From Chthoniobacteraceae bacterium (lineage in GTDB: Bacteria; Verrucomicrobiota; Verrucomicrobiia; Chthoniobacterales; Chthoniobacteraceae): 64,000 bases of DNA. A program made the position numbers and the translations under genes. Positions 46,427 through 55,061 of the stretch are shown here, piece by piece. Under the pieces are notes generated by a model, which was not told the origin of the DNA, ran no database searches, and saw only the letters and a program-made list of their open reading frames with translations. How positions within the stretch are numbered: the stretch's first letter is position 1; each line of letters begins with the position of its first letter. The stretch spans positions 62,001 to 126,000 of the forward strand of contig JAQGOL010000006.1 of NCBI GenBank assembly GCA_028293625.1. The letters are read 5' to 3'.

Positions 46427-46454
46427 AGCGGCCTAGTCGACGGCTGAAAAGCTC

Positions 46455-46682
46455 ATGACGACTCCTCAATCAAACGATCCGCTTCATGGTGTCACCCTCG
46501 AAACGATGGTGACTGCCTTGATGGAGCATTTCGGCTGGATCGAGCTGGGCCAGATTATTGAGATCCGCTGCTTTAACGTTAATCCAAGCGTCAAATCGAG
46601 CCTGCAGTTTTTGAGAAAAACACCGTGGGCGCGCAAGAAAGTGGAAATGCTCTACTTGTCGATCCTCAAACCTTTGGAATAG
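46455..46682 (+). CDS. VF530-family (DUF2132) small DNA-binding-like protein
   Basis: Seventy-five residues matching the VF530 pattern almost end to end: [19 protein letters not shown], then [14 protein letters not shown], then [21 protein letters not shown] structural genomics family named after a Vibrio fischeri protein, thought to be DNA-binding but without a proved function. It starts 28 bases after the SGNH hydrolase and is probably co-transcribed with it. Confidence 0.93.
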   Translation: MTTPQSNDPLHGVTLETMVTALMEHFGWIELGQIIEIRCFNVNPSVKSSLQFLRKTPWARKKVEMLYLSILKPLE

Positions 46683-46683
46683 G

Positions 46684-46732
46684 GCGCATTCGTGCCGGGG
46701 AGATGCCCCCGGCTTTAGCTGGCGCAATGCGC
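46684..46732. terminator. Nested palindrome between convergent genes, likely bidirectional terminator
   Basis: GCGCATT (46684-46690) pairs with AATGCGC (46726-46732). Inside, GCCGGGG (46694-46700) pairs with CCCCGGC (46707-46713) around a 6-nt loop, followed by TTTAG. Both stems are perfect 7-mers. It fills the 56-base gap between the VF530 gene and the minus-strand transglutaminase-like gene. The U tract is short. Confidence 0.55.
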
Positions 46733-46738
46733 TGAAGG

Positions 46739-48901
46739 TCAGATGGCGTTCTTCGTAGCTTTGACGTTGCGCTTGGTGATTTCCCGTTCGAGCCGGCTGG
46801 CCTTGGCGGTTTCTCCCGCTTCGCGCAAGCATTGGATCACGACTTCCGCCGCGCTGTTCTGGCTTTTGACATCAAAGTAATCGCCGGTTTTGGTTTCCAC
46901 ATGATGCTGGTAGACAGAATCGATGTCGCGCGCCGCCGCGCCCCGGAGTTCTTCGGATGCACCGCTCATATACCCCCAGTAATCGCGTGCGATGCTTTTG
47001 AACTTGGCCGCTTCGCGTCCGTGACTGGAAAGCGCTTCCCGATAGATCCGGCGCAGGCTGGCATAATCGCCGTCTTTTAAAAACAGATCGGCCTGGCGTT
47101 TGTATGCGGTCCGGATCTCCTCGCTGGAAGTCAGGCCTTTCATCTTACTCAAATCGCGAATATCGCCGCGCAATTCTTTTTTGGCAGTGATCGGACTCAA
47201 TCCGGCGAGAATAAATTCGTCTTCCGCTTTTCGTCCAATGGCCAGCATGTCGCTGTCATCGCGGAATTCCCGCTTAAGGGCATCGAGAAACGAGCGCCAT
47301 GCCTCCGCGGGGGGTGCTGGCGTTTTGGCGCGCCAGAAGGCGACCTTGCGTTCCCATAATTCAGGTTCATGAGGGCTGATTTTAAGGGCAAACTCAAGCG
47401 CTTGCGCCGCGTTGCCGGCCTGGCCGAGCGCAAGTTGCAGATTGCCTATCCATACAAGGCGCTGCGCCTTGAGCGATGTCATGCGGCTTGGCGCATGTGG
47501 ATCGCTTAATCGGGTGAAATTCTGCTCGCTGATCCGCTCTCCGTTGCGAGGATCGCTGACACTGCCCGCCGGATAACCTCCAAAGCGGCCGCTGAATGCC
47601 CAGCGATCCTTTTCCGCAAGCCACGCCATCCAGGCATGCCCGCCGCGTGGCCCATCGCCGCTCACACTCACGGCTGGAATGCCAACACTGCGCGCCGTGT
47701 TTGAGCCGAAATACGCGCGATCCCCGCAGATACCGCCTTTTTCGAGAATCTCGGAGAAGACATAATAGTTGTAAGGTTTTTTCATCTTACCGGTGACGGC
47801 TTTTTCCATGTCATACGGCACCATGTCGTAAGCGCGTCCCCAATCGCCTTGTCTGAGTTTGCGTGAGAGCTCTGCAACCGCCCATTCCATCTCACTTTTT
47901 GGAACCGGAACGCCGACCACCCAGGCAAGTTGCCATGCATCCATGGCGGTCAGTTTCGTGGCGAGTTTTCCGGCCTTATCCTTTTCCTTATACCAGCGGT
48001 AACGATCGGCCGCGGTGACCATCTCGTTCACGTAACGGTCGTGCACTTCCATCGGCTTCTCAAATACGAGCGAACACGCAATAGCCAGTTCCCGATATTT
48101 CCCGAGCGCTTCGGGATCTTCTTTGGCAAGGGTCGCCCAAGCCGTCAAAACGCGTCCCATATTGTCCTTCGGAGTCACGGCGCGCAGCAGCGATTCCATC
48201 GCTTCGGGCGATTCGTTCAACCAGATGGCCAGCTGGCGAACCTCTTCATTTTCCGCGATGAGTTTTCGGGCGGGATCCGGAGTAAGCGCTCCAAGGGTTT
48301 GCTGGAGCAGGGCGCGCATAAAAACCGGGTTGCCGGTATGGCGATCAAACCTTTGCACACTTTCAAAGTCCGGAGTTTTTCCAAGCTCAGCTGCAAGCGA
48401 ACGCTCAAGTAAGTCGAGGTATTCGCGCAGCTTATTTTCCGAGAGCGCGAGGCGAAGCATTTTGGCCGCTCGGGCGGCTTCCTGGGTGGAACTTCCCGCA
48501 ACCTGGTCAAGAATCAGGAGCGGCTTAAACGGGTCGGGGGCGGCAGGCTCCGATTTGGGCGGGGCCGGCGGCATGATGCTTGCAATCACCGGGGCCGGCG
48601 TGGCGGCGGCCGGCTTGGGCGCCGGCGTGGCTGCCTTGATTGCAATCACCGGCGCAGGCTCCGGAGTTGGAACCGCCGCGACAATCACCGGCTTGGGCAC
48701 CGGGCGATCTGTTTGATTCCACCAGACGCCTCCGCCAATTCCCAGTGTCAGAAGCAGCGAAACAACCGCGGTCGCAGCGCCACCTTTTTTGGCAACCGGT
48801 AATGGCCGGCGAACTCCGGGTCGCGGCACAGCCGGACGCGGTGCTCGTGCTACTGGACGCTTGGGGGCTCCGGGGCGATTGGGCGGAGGCAGGTCGGGCA
48901 T
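46739..48901 (-). CDS. Membrane-anchored transglutaminase-like protein
   Basis: A 720-residue protein, start at the ATG at 48901 (a GTG at 48916 would add five residues). It has a Pro/Arg-rich cytoplasmic N-terminus, one membrane helix near residues 42-60 (ATAVVSLLLTLGIGGGVWW), a Pro/Ala-rich linker and a large helical extracytoplasmic part. Near residues 385-425, GGICGDRAYFGSNTARSVG and GGHAWMAW give the Cys and His of a papain/transglutaminase-like core; the third residue (Asp) cannot be placed with confidence. The rest looks like TPR or alpha-solenoid repeats. No recognised family. Convergent with VF530. Confidence 0.75.
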   Translation of the reverse strand: MPDLPPPNRPGAPKRPVARAPRPAVPRPGVRRPLPVAKKGGAATAVVSLLLTLGIGGGVWWNQTDRPVPKPVIVAAVPTPEPAPVIAIKAATPAPKPAAATPAPVIASIMPPAPPKSEPAAPDPFKPLLILDQVAGSSTQEAARAAKMLRLALSENKLREYLDLLERSLAAELGKTPDFESVQRFDRHTGNPVFMRALLQQTLGALTPDPARKLIAENEEVRQLAIWLNESPEAMESLLRAVTPKDNMGRVLTAWATLAKEDPEALGKYRELAIACSLVFEKPMEVHDRYVNEMVTAADRYRWYKEKDKAGKLATKLTAMDAWQLAWVVGVPVPKSEMEWAVAELSRKLRQGDWGRAYDMVPYDMEKAVTGKMKKPYNYYVFSEILEKGGICGDRAYFGSNTARSVGIPAVSVSGDGPRGGHAWMAWLAEKDRWAFSGRFGGYPAGSVSDPRNGERISEQNFTRLSDPHAPSRMTSLKAQRLVWIGNLQLALGQAGNAAQALEFALKISPHEPELWERKVAFWRAKTPAPPAEAWRSFLDALKREFRDDSDMLAIGRKAEDEFILAGLSPITAKKELRGDIRDLSKMKGLTSSEEIRTAYKRQADLFLKDGDYASLRRIYREALSSHGREAAKFKSIARDYWGYMSGASEELRGAAARDIDSVYQHHVETKTGDYFDVKSQNSAAEVVIQCLREAGETAKASRLEREITKRNVKATKNAI

Positions 48902-49288
48902 GCGAACAAACTGCACTTATTTATCAGTGCTTAAAGCTCAAAAAAACCACTTCGGTTATCGATGGGTAAATCCGGGCGGCGATTTAAACGCGCTTTCCAA
49001 CGTGGCATGCCAAACGTGGCTCTGGTAGATGCGTTCTTTAAGATGCCGAAAGCGATATTCGCCGGGGCGGCTGCCCGGGTGTGAAAGAATTCAACATAAT
49101 ATGCTTGCGTATTAAATCCGAGTGGACGATACAGAGGGCGTTCTGGGGGGAACAGCAGCCCTTCGGCAGCCAGTCGGCTCCGAGGGGCTGCATTTTTTTT
49201 GCCCTTCTCTTCCGCTTCCTGAAGAGCGTTTGCCATCACACCCGCTTTCAGGTAAAAAGCGCTTGTGAACTCCCTCCCGATTTCAATG
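48902..49288. other. Structured intergenic region with an intrinsic terminator
   Basis: On the plus strand ATCCGGGCGGC (about 48970-48980) pairs with the complementary GGCTGCCCGGGT (49069-49080), enclosing CGCTTTC (48991-48997) and GAAAGCG (49049-49055), which also pair. A strong terminator follows at 49155-49200. This could be a small RNA or a leader with an attenuator for the gene at 49289. The alternative is a 101-codon minus-strand gene from an ATG at 49236 to 48931, directly upstream of the transglutaminase-like gene; its translation is not obviously of any family. Confidence 0.4.
49155..49200 (+). terminator. Very strong intrinsic terminator, plus strand
   Basis: A 12-bp stem: GCAGCCCTTCGG (49155-49166) with CCGAGGGGCTGC (49180-49191), with a single T-G wobble. 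A small AGCC/GGCT hairpin sits in the loop, and eight T residues follow at 49193-49200. There is no A run on the other side, so it works only for plus-strand transcription. Confidence 0.85.
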
Positions 49289-49969
49289 AACGGAGCCTCG
49301 CCTCGTTCGCCCATCTGCCGCGCATTGCTTGGGGTGCTGATGCTGATCTCCACGGTTCACGCGGCCGATGATTTGCCAAAAAAAGGTTCGGACGATGCGC
49401 TTGAGACGGAACCGCAACTTTTGATTAACAATGTTCCCGAGGGGCGGACGGCTCTGCCTGACCCGGAATCCGCGCTCCCGGTTGACACCGATCTCGTCCG
49501 CCTGAGTGCGCAGGTTGAACGCGCCAAAAAAAACGCGGCTTTGGGTGAGCGTCTTTTCAAGGCGGGTGTGCTGGCCAAATTGGAAGCGGAAAAGCGTTCG
49601 ATGCAGGTTCCTCGTTTAATCAAAGCATTGGAGACCGCCCGGCTGCGGATCGCGAAGGAAGAAGCCGAGCGTGAGCGCAGTAAATTTCAAGCCGGCGATT
49701 CCACAAAGGAAGCGCTCGAAAAAGCCGAAGCCGCCCTTGCCAGCGCAACCGCCAGCGCCGCGGAGGCGGAGGTCGGTTGGCAGAACTCATTGGTTGAGGC
49801 CGCGCAGCTCGATGTGGCACGGCAACGCAAACTTGTTGCATTCGGCTTCGGCACGGTTTCGGCAGTCAGACGCGCCGAGCAGCACCTGGCGACGCTCAAA
49901 GGCGAACCGGTGCCGGAGGAAGCGCGCCGGCCTGCGGTTCCGGTTTCGAAGCGGCGCCGGGGTCTGTAA
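49289..49969 (+). CDS. Exported coiled-coil protein, TolC-like helical region
   Basis: A 226-residue protein with a signal peptide (LLGVLMLISTVHAAD), an acidic stretch to about residue 65, and then a long charged helix pair (about 70-200) containing heptads rich in Ala, Glu, Lys and Leu (ALEKAEAALASATASAAEAEVGW). It ends in a Pro/Arg-rich tail. The pattern resembles helical hairpins of outer-membrane efflux or adaptor proteins but is far too short for TolC; no beta-barrel part is present. A GTG at 49265 could add eight residues. Family not recognised. Confidence 0.65.
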   Translation, partial: NGASPRSPICRALLGVLMLISTVHAADDLPKKGSDDALETEPQLLINNVPEGRTALPDPESALPVDTDLVRLSAQVERAKKNAALGERLFKAGVLAKLEAEKRSMQVPRLIKALETARLRIAKEEAERERSKFQAGDSTKEALEKAEAALASATASAAEAEVGWQNSLVEAAQLDVARQRKLVAFGFGTVSAVRRAEQHLATLKGEPVPEEARRPAVPVSKRRRGL

Positions 49970-50012
49970 GCTTGCGTTTATCTCTCTAAAACGGTGACAA
50001 TGTGGCCCCCTT

Positions 50013-51686
50013 ATGTTCTCCCGTCGTTCCTTCCTCACGCGCTCAGGTCTCGCTGCCGCCGCCGCCACCGTGGGTGGCGCTCCGCATATCGCCCGCTCTT
50101 CTGAAGCGCTACTCTCCACTCCGGGCCAAAAGCCAAAGCGCATCATTCATATCGTCAGCGACGGCATGAGTACGGGCACCCTGACATGCGCGGATATTTT
50201 CTCCCAGCTCACCCGCAAAAAGCCGCTCACATGGACGCAGCTCTACCGCAATCCATTGGCGCGGATGGCGTTCATGAACACACGTTCGCTTAATTCGATG
50301 GTGACCGACAGTTCCGCGGCATCGAGTGCGTGGGGCAGCGGTTCGCGAGTCGTTAATGGCGCGCTAAACATTCTCCCGGACGGCCAGCTTCTTACTCCAC
50401 TCTACGCACTCTTTGCCGGCGCCGGTTGGAAAACAGGTCTGGTCACCACCGCTGAGATTACCCACGCCACGCCGGCTGGCTTCGCGACAGCGCTTAAATC
50501 GCGCGGGGATTCCGATGGCATCGCCGTGCAATATTTTAATCGAAAAATCGATGTGCTGCTCGGCGGTGGCAGTCCGTTTTTTGATCCCAAGCGCCGTAAA
50601 GACAAACGCGATCTGCGGGCAGAGTTCGCGGCTGCCGGTTATTCCGTGGTCTCGGATCGTGCGGCTCTTTTGAGCGCGCCAACCGACACGCGTTTGCTTG
50701 GTACATTCGCTGAGGGACATCTTCCTTACACGATCGACCGTGATGCCAAATCACAGGCCAAGGTCCCTTCGCTTTCAAGAATGGCCCGCGTGGCGCTTGC
50801 CATCCTGGAGCAAAGCGAGAAATTCATCCTTCAGATTGAAGGCGCGCGCATTGATCACGCCGCCCATAACTCCGATGCCGCGGCGGCGCTTCACGACCAG
50901 ATCGCGTTGGATGAAGCCATCGATGTATGCCTGGCTTTCCAGGCAAAAAATCCGGAAACGCTCATCGTTATTACTACCGATCACGCGAATTCGAACCTGG
51001 GCCTCACCGGCATGGGCGGCGGATACCGGACAAGTTCGCAGCGTTTTTCAACCCTTTCTGAAATCAAAATGTCGTTTCCCGAGATTTTGAAACGCCTCGA
51101 AAGTGCCGGCGAAAAAATCAAGGTTCCGACGTTTGTGGCCGATGCGGAGGACAAACTTGATGTGCCTGATCCGATGGCGAAGGTCGATCCCGACGGGAAA
51201 GCCGAGGGCGAAAAAGTAACCGAGAAGAAGGCTGAAGACGACAAAACGAAATTCACCGCCGCGGTCCAGACTTCGAGTGCGTTTCGAGTGGAACCGAAGA
51301 CGATCATCGACATTGTCGCTGATACCACGGGCTACCGGATGTCGGAACGGCGTGCCGCCATGTTCGCGAAGGTGCTGGCGGGCGAAGCGACCCAGCTTTT
51401 TGATCAAATGAATCCGCCCATCACCCAATTGGGCCAGATCCTGGCCAACCACAACGGGATCGGTTGGAACGGCAATACGCACAACGCCGATTACGTCTCC
51501 CTTATTGCCATCGGACCCGGGAGCGAGCATTTCACCGGCCTCATTGAAAACACGGATATCTTCCACCATTACACGGCGCTGGCCGGCATCGATTTCAAAA
51601 ACGCAACCGGCAGCCTGATCGCGGGCGGGCATGGCCCCGAAGCCGATGAATCTGAGCGGCCCGGCCACTACGCCGCGATGGCGTAG
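50013..51686 (+). CDS. Tat-exported alkaline phosphatase, PhoA type
   Basis: A 557-residue protein with a twin-arginine signal SRRSFLTRSGLAAAAA at the N-terminus. PhoA-like metal and nucleophile residues are all seen: HIVSDGMS with metal ligand Asp50, TDSSAAS with the Ser nucleophile at about residue 100, EGARIDHAAHNSD, TTDHANSN and HNADYV. Hydrolyses phosphomonoesters in the periplasm. An insertion near residues 370-410 is Lys/Glu/Asp-rich (DGKAEGEKVTEKKAEDD) and probably a surface loop. CCCCCTT sits directly before the ATG; no Shine-Dalgarno. No pho box could be identified. Convergent with the oxidoreductase gene. Confidence 0.95.
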   Translation: MFSRRSFLTRSGLAAAAATVGGAPHIARSSEALLSTPGQKPKRIIHIVSDGMSTGTLTCADIFSQLTRKKPLTWTQLYRNPLARMAFMNTRSLNSMVTDSSAASSAWGSGSRVVNGALNILPDGQLLTPLYALFAGAGWKTGLVTTAEITHATPAGFATALKSRGDSDGIAVQYFNRKIDVLLGGGSPFFDPKRRKDKRDLRAEFAAAGYSVVSDRAALLSAPTDTRLLGTFAEGHLPYTIDRDAKSQAKVPSLSRMARVALAILEQSEKFILQIEGARIDHAAHNSDAAAALHDQIALDEAIDVCLAFQAKNPETLIVITTDHANSNLGLTGMGGGYRTSSQRFSTLSEIKMSFPEILKRLESAGEKIKVPTFVADAEDKLDVPDPMAKVDPDGKAEGEKVTEKKAEDDKTKFTAAVQTSSAFRVEPKTIIDIVADTTGYRMSERRAAMFAKVLAGEATQLFDQMNPPITQLGQILANHNGIGWNGNTHNADYVSLIAIGPGSEHFTGLIENTDIFHHYTALAGIDFKNATGSLIAGGHGPEADESERPGHYAAMA

Positions 51687-51694
51687 CCTCGGAA

Positions 51695-51730
51695 TCGGCC
51701 TGGCAGTGCCGAAAAAGCACGCGCTGCCGA
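51695..51730. terminator. Hairpin between convergent genes
   Basis: ATCGGC at the left and GCCGAT at the right (about 51695-51731), with inner GTGC/GCAC, form a compact hairpin with a CGAAAAA loop. It fills the 57-base gap between the phosphatase and oxidoreductase ends. No U tract is present. Confidence 0.35.
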
Positions 51731-51743
51731 TCGGGGAGAATAG

Positions 51744-52796
51744 CTAAACGTCCACTCTCGCTGCCCTGCCGCTCCTGGCTGATTCGTAAATCGCCAGGAC
51801 AAGCGCAACGGCACGGCGCGCTTCGGCGCCTGGGATCATTGGAGGGCGGCCTTCGATCAGTGCGGTCGCCAGATCGTCGACCAGACGGCGGTGGCCTTCG
51901 TTGCTAATGGCCTTGGGGTCGGAGGTGCCGCCTTTGATTCCCGGCCCTGCGGCGGGGCGGAGCACTTCTTCATCCCCGGGCAATGGTTCGGCGAAATCCC
52001 AGCGGATTATCTGGTCGTTAAGGAGCACGGCCGTCCCTTTGTCGCCGATGATCTCAATCCGTAGATCCGAGCCGGGGTAGCAGGAAGTCGCCGCCTCGAT
52101 GACTCCGAGTGAACCGTTTGGAAATTTAAGCGCCGCGGCGACCGTGTCCTCGGCTTCCATTCCATCGTGGGCGATCGTGTTATAAAAAGCGCTCACTTCG
52201 CTGGGCAACCCGACCAGCCATTGCAGCAGGTCGACGGCATGGACTCCCTGATTCATGAGCGCTCCGCCGCCATCAAGTTTCCACGTCCCTTTCCAGCTCG
52301 AGGAATCGTAATAACTCTGGGCTCGCCACCATTTCACATAAGCGCTGCAGAGGCTCAGGCGGCCGAAGCGGCCGGAATCGATCGCTTTTTTCAGAAGGTT
52401 GGCGCCCCGGGAAAGCCGCTGTTGGAAAACACCTGCAAGCACGCCACCGCCATTTTGAGCCGCAGCCAGAATCCGGTCAACCGCTTCAAGGCTCACCTCC
52501 AACGGCTTTTCACAGAGCACGGCTTTTCCCGCGGCGAGCAAAGGCTCGGCTGCCTCGGCATGCGCGCCGCTCGGAGTAGTCACGCAAACCGCGTGAATGG
52601 AAGGATCGGCGATCAGATCGTCGATGCTCGCGGCGGCGCGGCACCCGTGTTTAAGGGCGAATTCCTGGCATTTCCCGGTCCCGCGCGAATAAACGGCGCG
52701 AAGTTCCGCGTTTGACGAATGCCTGATCGCTTCGGCGTGCACGTCGGCGATCATGCCGGTGCCGACGATGGCGAATCCAATGGGGGAGGCAGGCAC
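51744..52796 (-). CDS. Gfo/Idh/MocA family NAD(P)-dependent oxidoreductase
   Basis: A 350-residue protein with a Rossmann start IVGTGMIADVHAEAI (residues 10-24), the cofactor/substrate motif CEKPLEV at about 95-101, and the family His in NQGVHAVDLLQWL near residues 182-194. Substrates are usually sugars or inositols; which applies cannot be told. It begins 12 bases after the stop of citrate synthase on the same strand, so it is probably read through from that gene, although a metabolic link is not apparent. Confidence 0.93.
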   Translation of the reverse strand: MPASPIGFAIVGTGMIADVHAEAIRHSSNAELRAVYSRGTGKCQEFALKHGCRAAASIDDLIADPSIHAVCVTTPSGAHAEAAEPLLAAGKAVLCEKPLEVSLEAVDRILAAAQNGGGVLAGVFQQRLSRGANLLKKAIDSGRFGRLSLCSAYVKWWRAQSYYDSSSWKGTWKLDGGGALMNQGVHAVDLLQWLVGLPSEVSAFYNTIAHDGMEAEDTVAAALKFPNGSLGVIEAATSCYPGSDLRIEIIGDKGTAVLLNDQIIRWDFAEPLPGDEEVLRPAAGPGIKGGTSDPKAISNEGHRRLVDDLATALIEGRPPMIPGAEARRAVALVLAIYESARSGRAARVDV

Positions 52797-52808
52797 GACC
52801 GAGGTCGG

Positions 52809-53933
52809 TTAGCGCTCTTTGATCGGCAGGGCGACCTTGCCGACTTCAGGTCCGACGTATTCGCTCAGAGGCCGGAAGAGCCGGTTGTCGGCGAGCTGTT
52901 CAAGCACATGGGCAGTCCACCCGCTCATGCGCGAGATGGCAAAAATCGGCGTAAAGAGGTCGGTCGGAATGCCGAGCGAATAATAAACGGTGGCGGAATA
53001 GAAATCGACGTTCGCATTGAGACCTTTGCGCTCCTTCATGATCTGCGCGATGCGCTCCGACATCTGGATCCATTTGGCGTCGCCGAGCTGTTCTGCCAAC
53101 TTGATCGCCATCGCTTTCAGATGCGGGGCCCGCGGATCGAGCACCTTGTAGACACGATGCCCGATGCCCATGATCTTCTTTTTCTGCGCCAAGGCATCCT
53201 CGATCCAATTGTCGACATTAGCGAGTGATCCGATTTCCTGAAGCATATGGATGACGCCTTCATTGGCGCCACCGTGCAGCGGTCCTTTGAGCGCGCCGAT
53301 CGCCGCGCTGATGGCCGAAAACATGTCGGAAAGCGTCGACGCCACAACCCGCGCAGTGAAGGTCGATGCGTTAAAGCCGTGCTCGGCATGAAGAACATAC
53401 GCCACGTCAAGGGTCTGAACGGCTTCGGCCAAAGGTTCCTCACCATTGAGCAGCCAGAGGAAATGAGCCGCCTCGCTGAGGTCTTTGCGGATTGGCGGCA
53501 ATTCGAGCCCAAGCCTGGAGCGATGGAAATAAGCGGCGACGATCCCGATCTGGGCGACCAGCTTGATGGCGATCGCCTGATTCTCGTTCATGTCGAGGTC
53601 ATGCCGGACCGTCGGATAACAGCCAAGCATGCTGACGGCCGTGCGCATGATATCGATCGGAGCCGCGGTTTTCGGCGCTGAACGGATAAAGTTGATTACA
53701 CCATCGGGCAGCTCGCGTTCGGCCCGCAGCGCCGTTGTCAGCTTTTCAAGTTCACGCTGGGTGGGCAGCCGGCCATGCCAAAGCAAATGGACAACTTCCT
53801 CGTAGCTGACCTTGCCTGCCAGTTCGTTGATGTCGTATCCGCAGTAGATAAGTTGGCCAACATCCCCGCGAACGTCTCCGATGCGGGTTTCAGCAGCGAT
53901 GATGCCTTCGAGGCCTCTTGAAATAACGGGCAT
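52809..53933 (-). CDS. gltA: Citrate synthase (short type II-like / methylcitrate synthase group)
   Basis: A 374-residue enzyme that condenses oxaloacetate and acetyl-CoA. Catalytic regions: LHGGANEG (first His), GIGHRVYKVLDPRAP (second His) and VDFYSATVYY (Asp). I chose the ATG at 53933 (MPVISRGLEGIIAAETRIGDV), where the family begins; a start at 54050 would add 39 residues that look untranslated. The length fits dimeric citrate or 2-methylcitrate synthases. It is 169 bases downstream of sucD in the same direction, so the TCA genes form a loose cluster. Confidence 0.95.
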   Translation of the reverse strand: MPVISRGLEGIIAAETRIGDVRGDVGQLIYCGYDINELAGKVSYEEVVHLLWHGRLPTQRELEKLTTALRAERELPDGVINFIRSAPKTAAPIDIMRTAVSMLGCYPTVRHDLDMNENQAIAIKLVAQIGIVAAYFHRSRLGLELPPIRKDLSEAAHFLWLLNGEEPLAEAVQTLDVAYVLHAEHGFNASTFTARVVASTLSDMFSAISAAIGALKGPLHGGANEGVIHMLQEIGSLANVDNWIEDALAQKKKIMGIGHRVYKVLDPRAPHLKAMAIKLAEQLGDAKWIQMSERIAQIMKERKGLNANVDFYSATVYYSLGIPTDLFTPIFAISRMSGWTAHVLEQLADNRLFRPLSEYVGPEVGKVALPIKER

Positions 53934-54044
53934 AATTAAGGGTGATGAAATTGTGGGGTTCAACTGGTCGGTCTGGCGGACGCGACTACGCGGTCGGCCA
54001 TGTGAAATAGGGCGATCTTGCAGACTCATCGCCGCGCAATCTTC

Positions 54045-54067
54045 CTTCAAGCGTTAAAGGCTTGAAG
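54045..54067 (-). other. Hairpin between sucD and gltA
   Basis: CTTCAAGC and GCTTGAAG, a perfect 8-bp stem with a 7-nt loop, lie in the 169-base gap after sucD. No U tract follows on the minus strand. It may be a processing site or a weak terminator separating sucCD from gltA. Confidence 0.4.
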
Positions 54068-54102
54068 CGGGAATTTAAGCGCGAAAGCCGCGTGATCCAG
54101 CG

Positions 54103-55011
54103 CTATGCTTTGCCCCAATGGCGGAGGAGCGTGTCGGCCATCACGGAGGGGGTCTCAGCGACTGCGATGCCAGCCGCTTTAAACGCGGCGATCTTGTCGG
54201 CCGCGGTCCCTTTTCCACCGGAAACGATCGCCCCGGCGTGGCCCATGCGGCGTCCGGGAGGAGCCGTTGCGCCGGCGATAAATCCTGCGATCGGTTTTTT
54301 GCAATGAACCGCGGCCCACTCGGCGGCGAGTTCCTCGGCATCTCCGCCGATTTCACCAATCATGATGATCGCCTCGGTCTCGGGATCGTCGTTGAACATT
54401 TTCAGCACATCAAGATGCGAGGTGCCGTTGACAGGATCGCCGCCGATCCCGACACATGTCGATTGGCCAAACCCGCGCGAGGTAAGCTGCCAGACGGCTT
54501 CATACGTCAATGTGCCGCTGCGGGAGACGACCCCGACATTCCCTTTTTTATGAATATAACCGGGGGCGATTCCGATCCGGCAACCGCCGTGGGATTGCGC
54601 TCCTTCACCGGGGGTGACAATGCCGGGGCAATTGGGTCCGATCAGCCGCGTTTTTGAGCCGCGCATCGCATGTTTGACGCGCACCATGTCGTTGACGGGG
54701 ATCCCCTCGGTGATGGCGACCACCAGGTCCATTCCGGCGTCGATGCTTTCCAAAATGGCATCAGCGGCAAAAGGCGGCGGTACGAAGATCACTGAGACGG
54801 TCGCGCCGGACTGCTTGGCGGCATTGGCCACCGTGTCGTAGATAGGCACCTTGTGTGTGCCGTGCTCAAAGGATTGACCGCCCTTGCCGGGGGTCACGCC
54901 GGCGACAAGTTGCGTGCCGTAATCAAGCGATAGCCGGGCGTGACGGGAACCGAAGTCGCCGGTGATGCCCTGAACAAGGATGCGGGTTTCTGGAGTAACG
55001 AGAATGGCCAT
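54103..55011 (-). CDS. sucD: Succinyl-CoA synthetase alpha subunit
   Basis: A 302-residue protein with the CoA-binding start [22 protein letters not shown] and the phosphohistidine region [18 protein letters not shown]. It catalyses succinyl-CoA to succinate with GTP or ATP production. Full length compared with the family (about 290). It lies 50 bases after sucC on the same strand and pairs with it in one operon. Confidence 0.97.
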   Translation of the reverse strand: MAILVTPETRILVQGITGDFGSRHARLSLDYGTQLVAGVTPGKGGQSFEHGTHKVPIYDTVANAAKQSGATVSVIFVPPPFAADAILESIDAGMDLVVAITEGIPVNDMVRVKHAMRGSKTRLIGPNCPGIVTPGEGAQSHGGCRIGIAPGYIHKKGNVGVVSRSGTLTYEAVWQLTSRGFGQSTCVGIGGDPVNGTSHLDVLKMFNDDPETEAIIMIGEIGGDAEELAAEWAAVHCKKPIAGFIAGATAPPGRRMGHAGAIVSGGKGTAADKIAAFKAAGIAVAETPSVMADTLLRHWGKA

Positions 55012-55061
55012 TTTAAAAAGGCAGAACGGAAAAAGTTAAAAGGTGCCCGGTGGGCATTGGG

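Noticed and set aside
48931-49236. 101-codon minus-strand frame upstream of the transglutaminase-like gene
   Set aside because: It covers a perfect 12-bp terminator with eight T residues on the other strand, which is unlikely in coding DNA. The frame has no recognised family, so it is not listed as a gene, but it is not excluded.
53940-54060. GGGTTCAACTGG-like stretch examined as a possible tRNA T-arm
   Set aside because: No matching acceptor or anticodon stem could be folded around it. No tRNA was recognised in any intergenic gap of the window.
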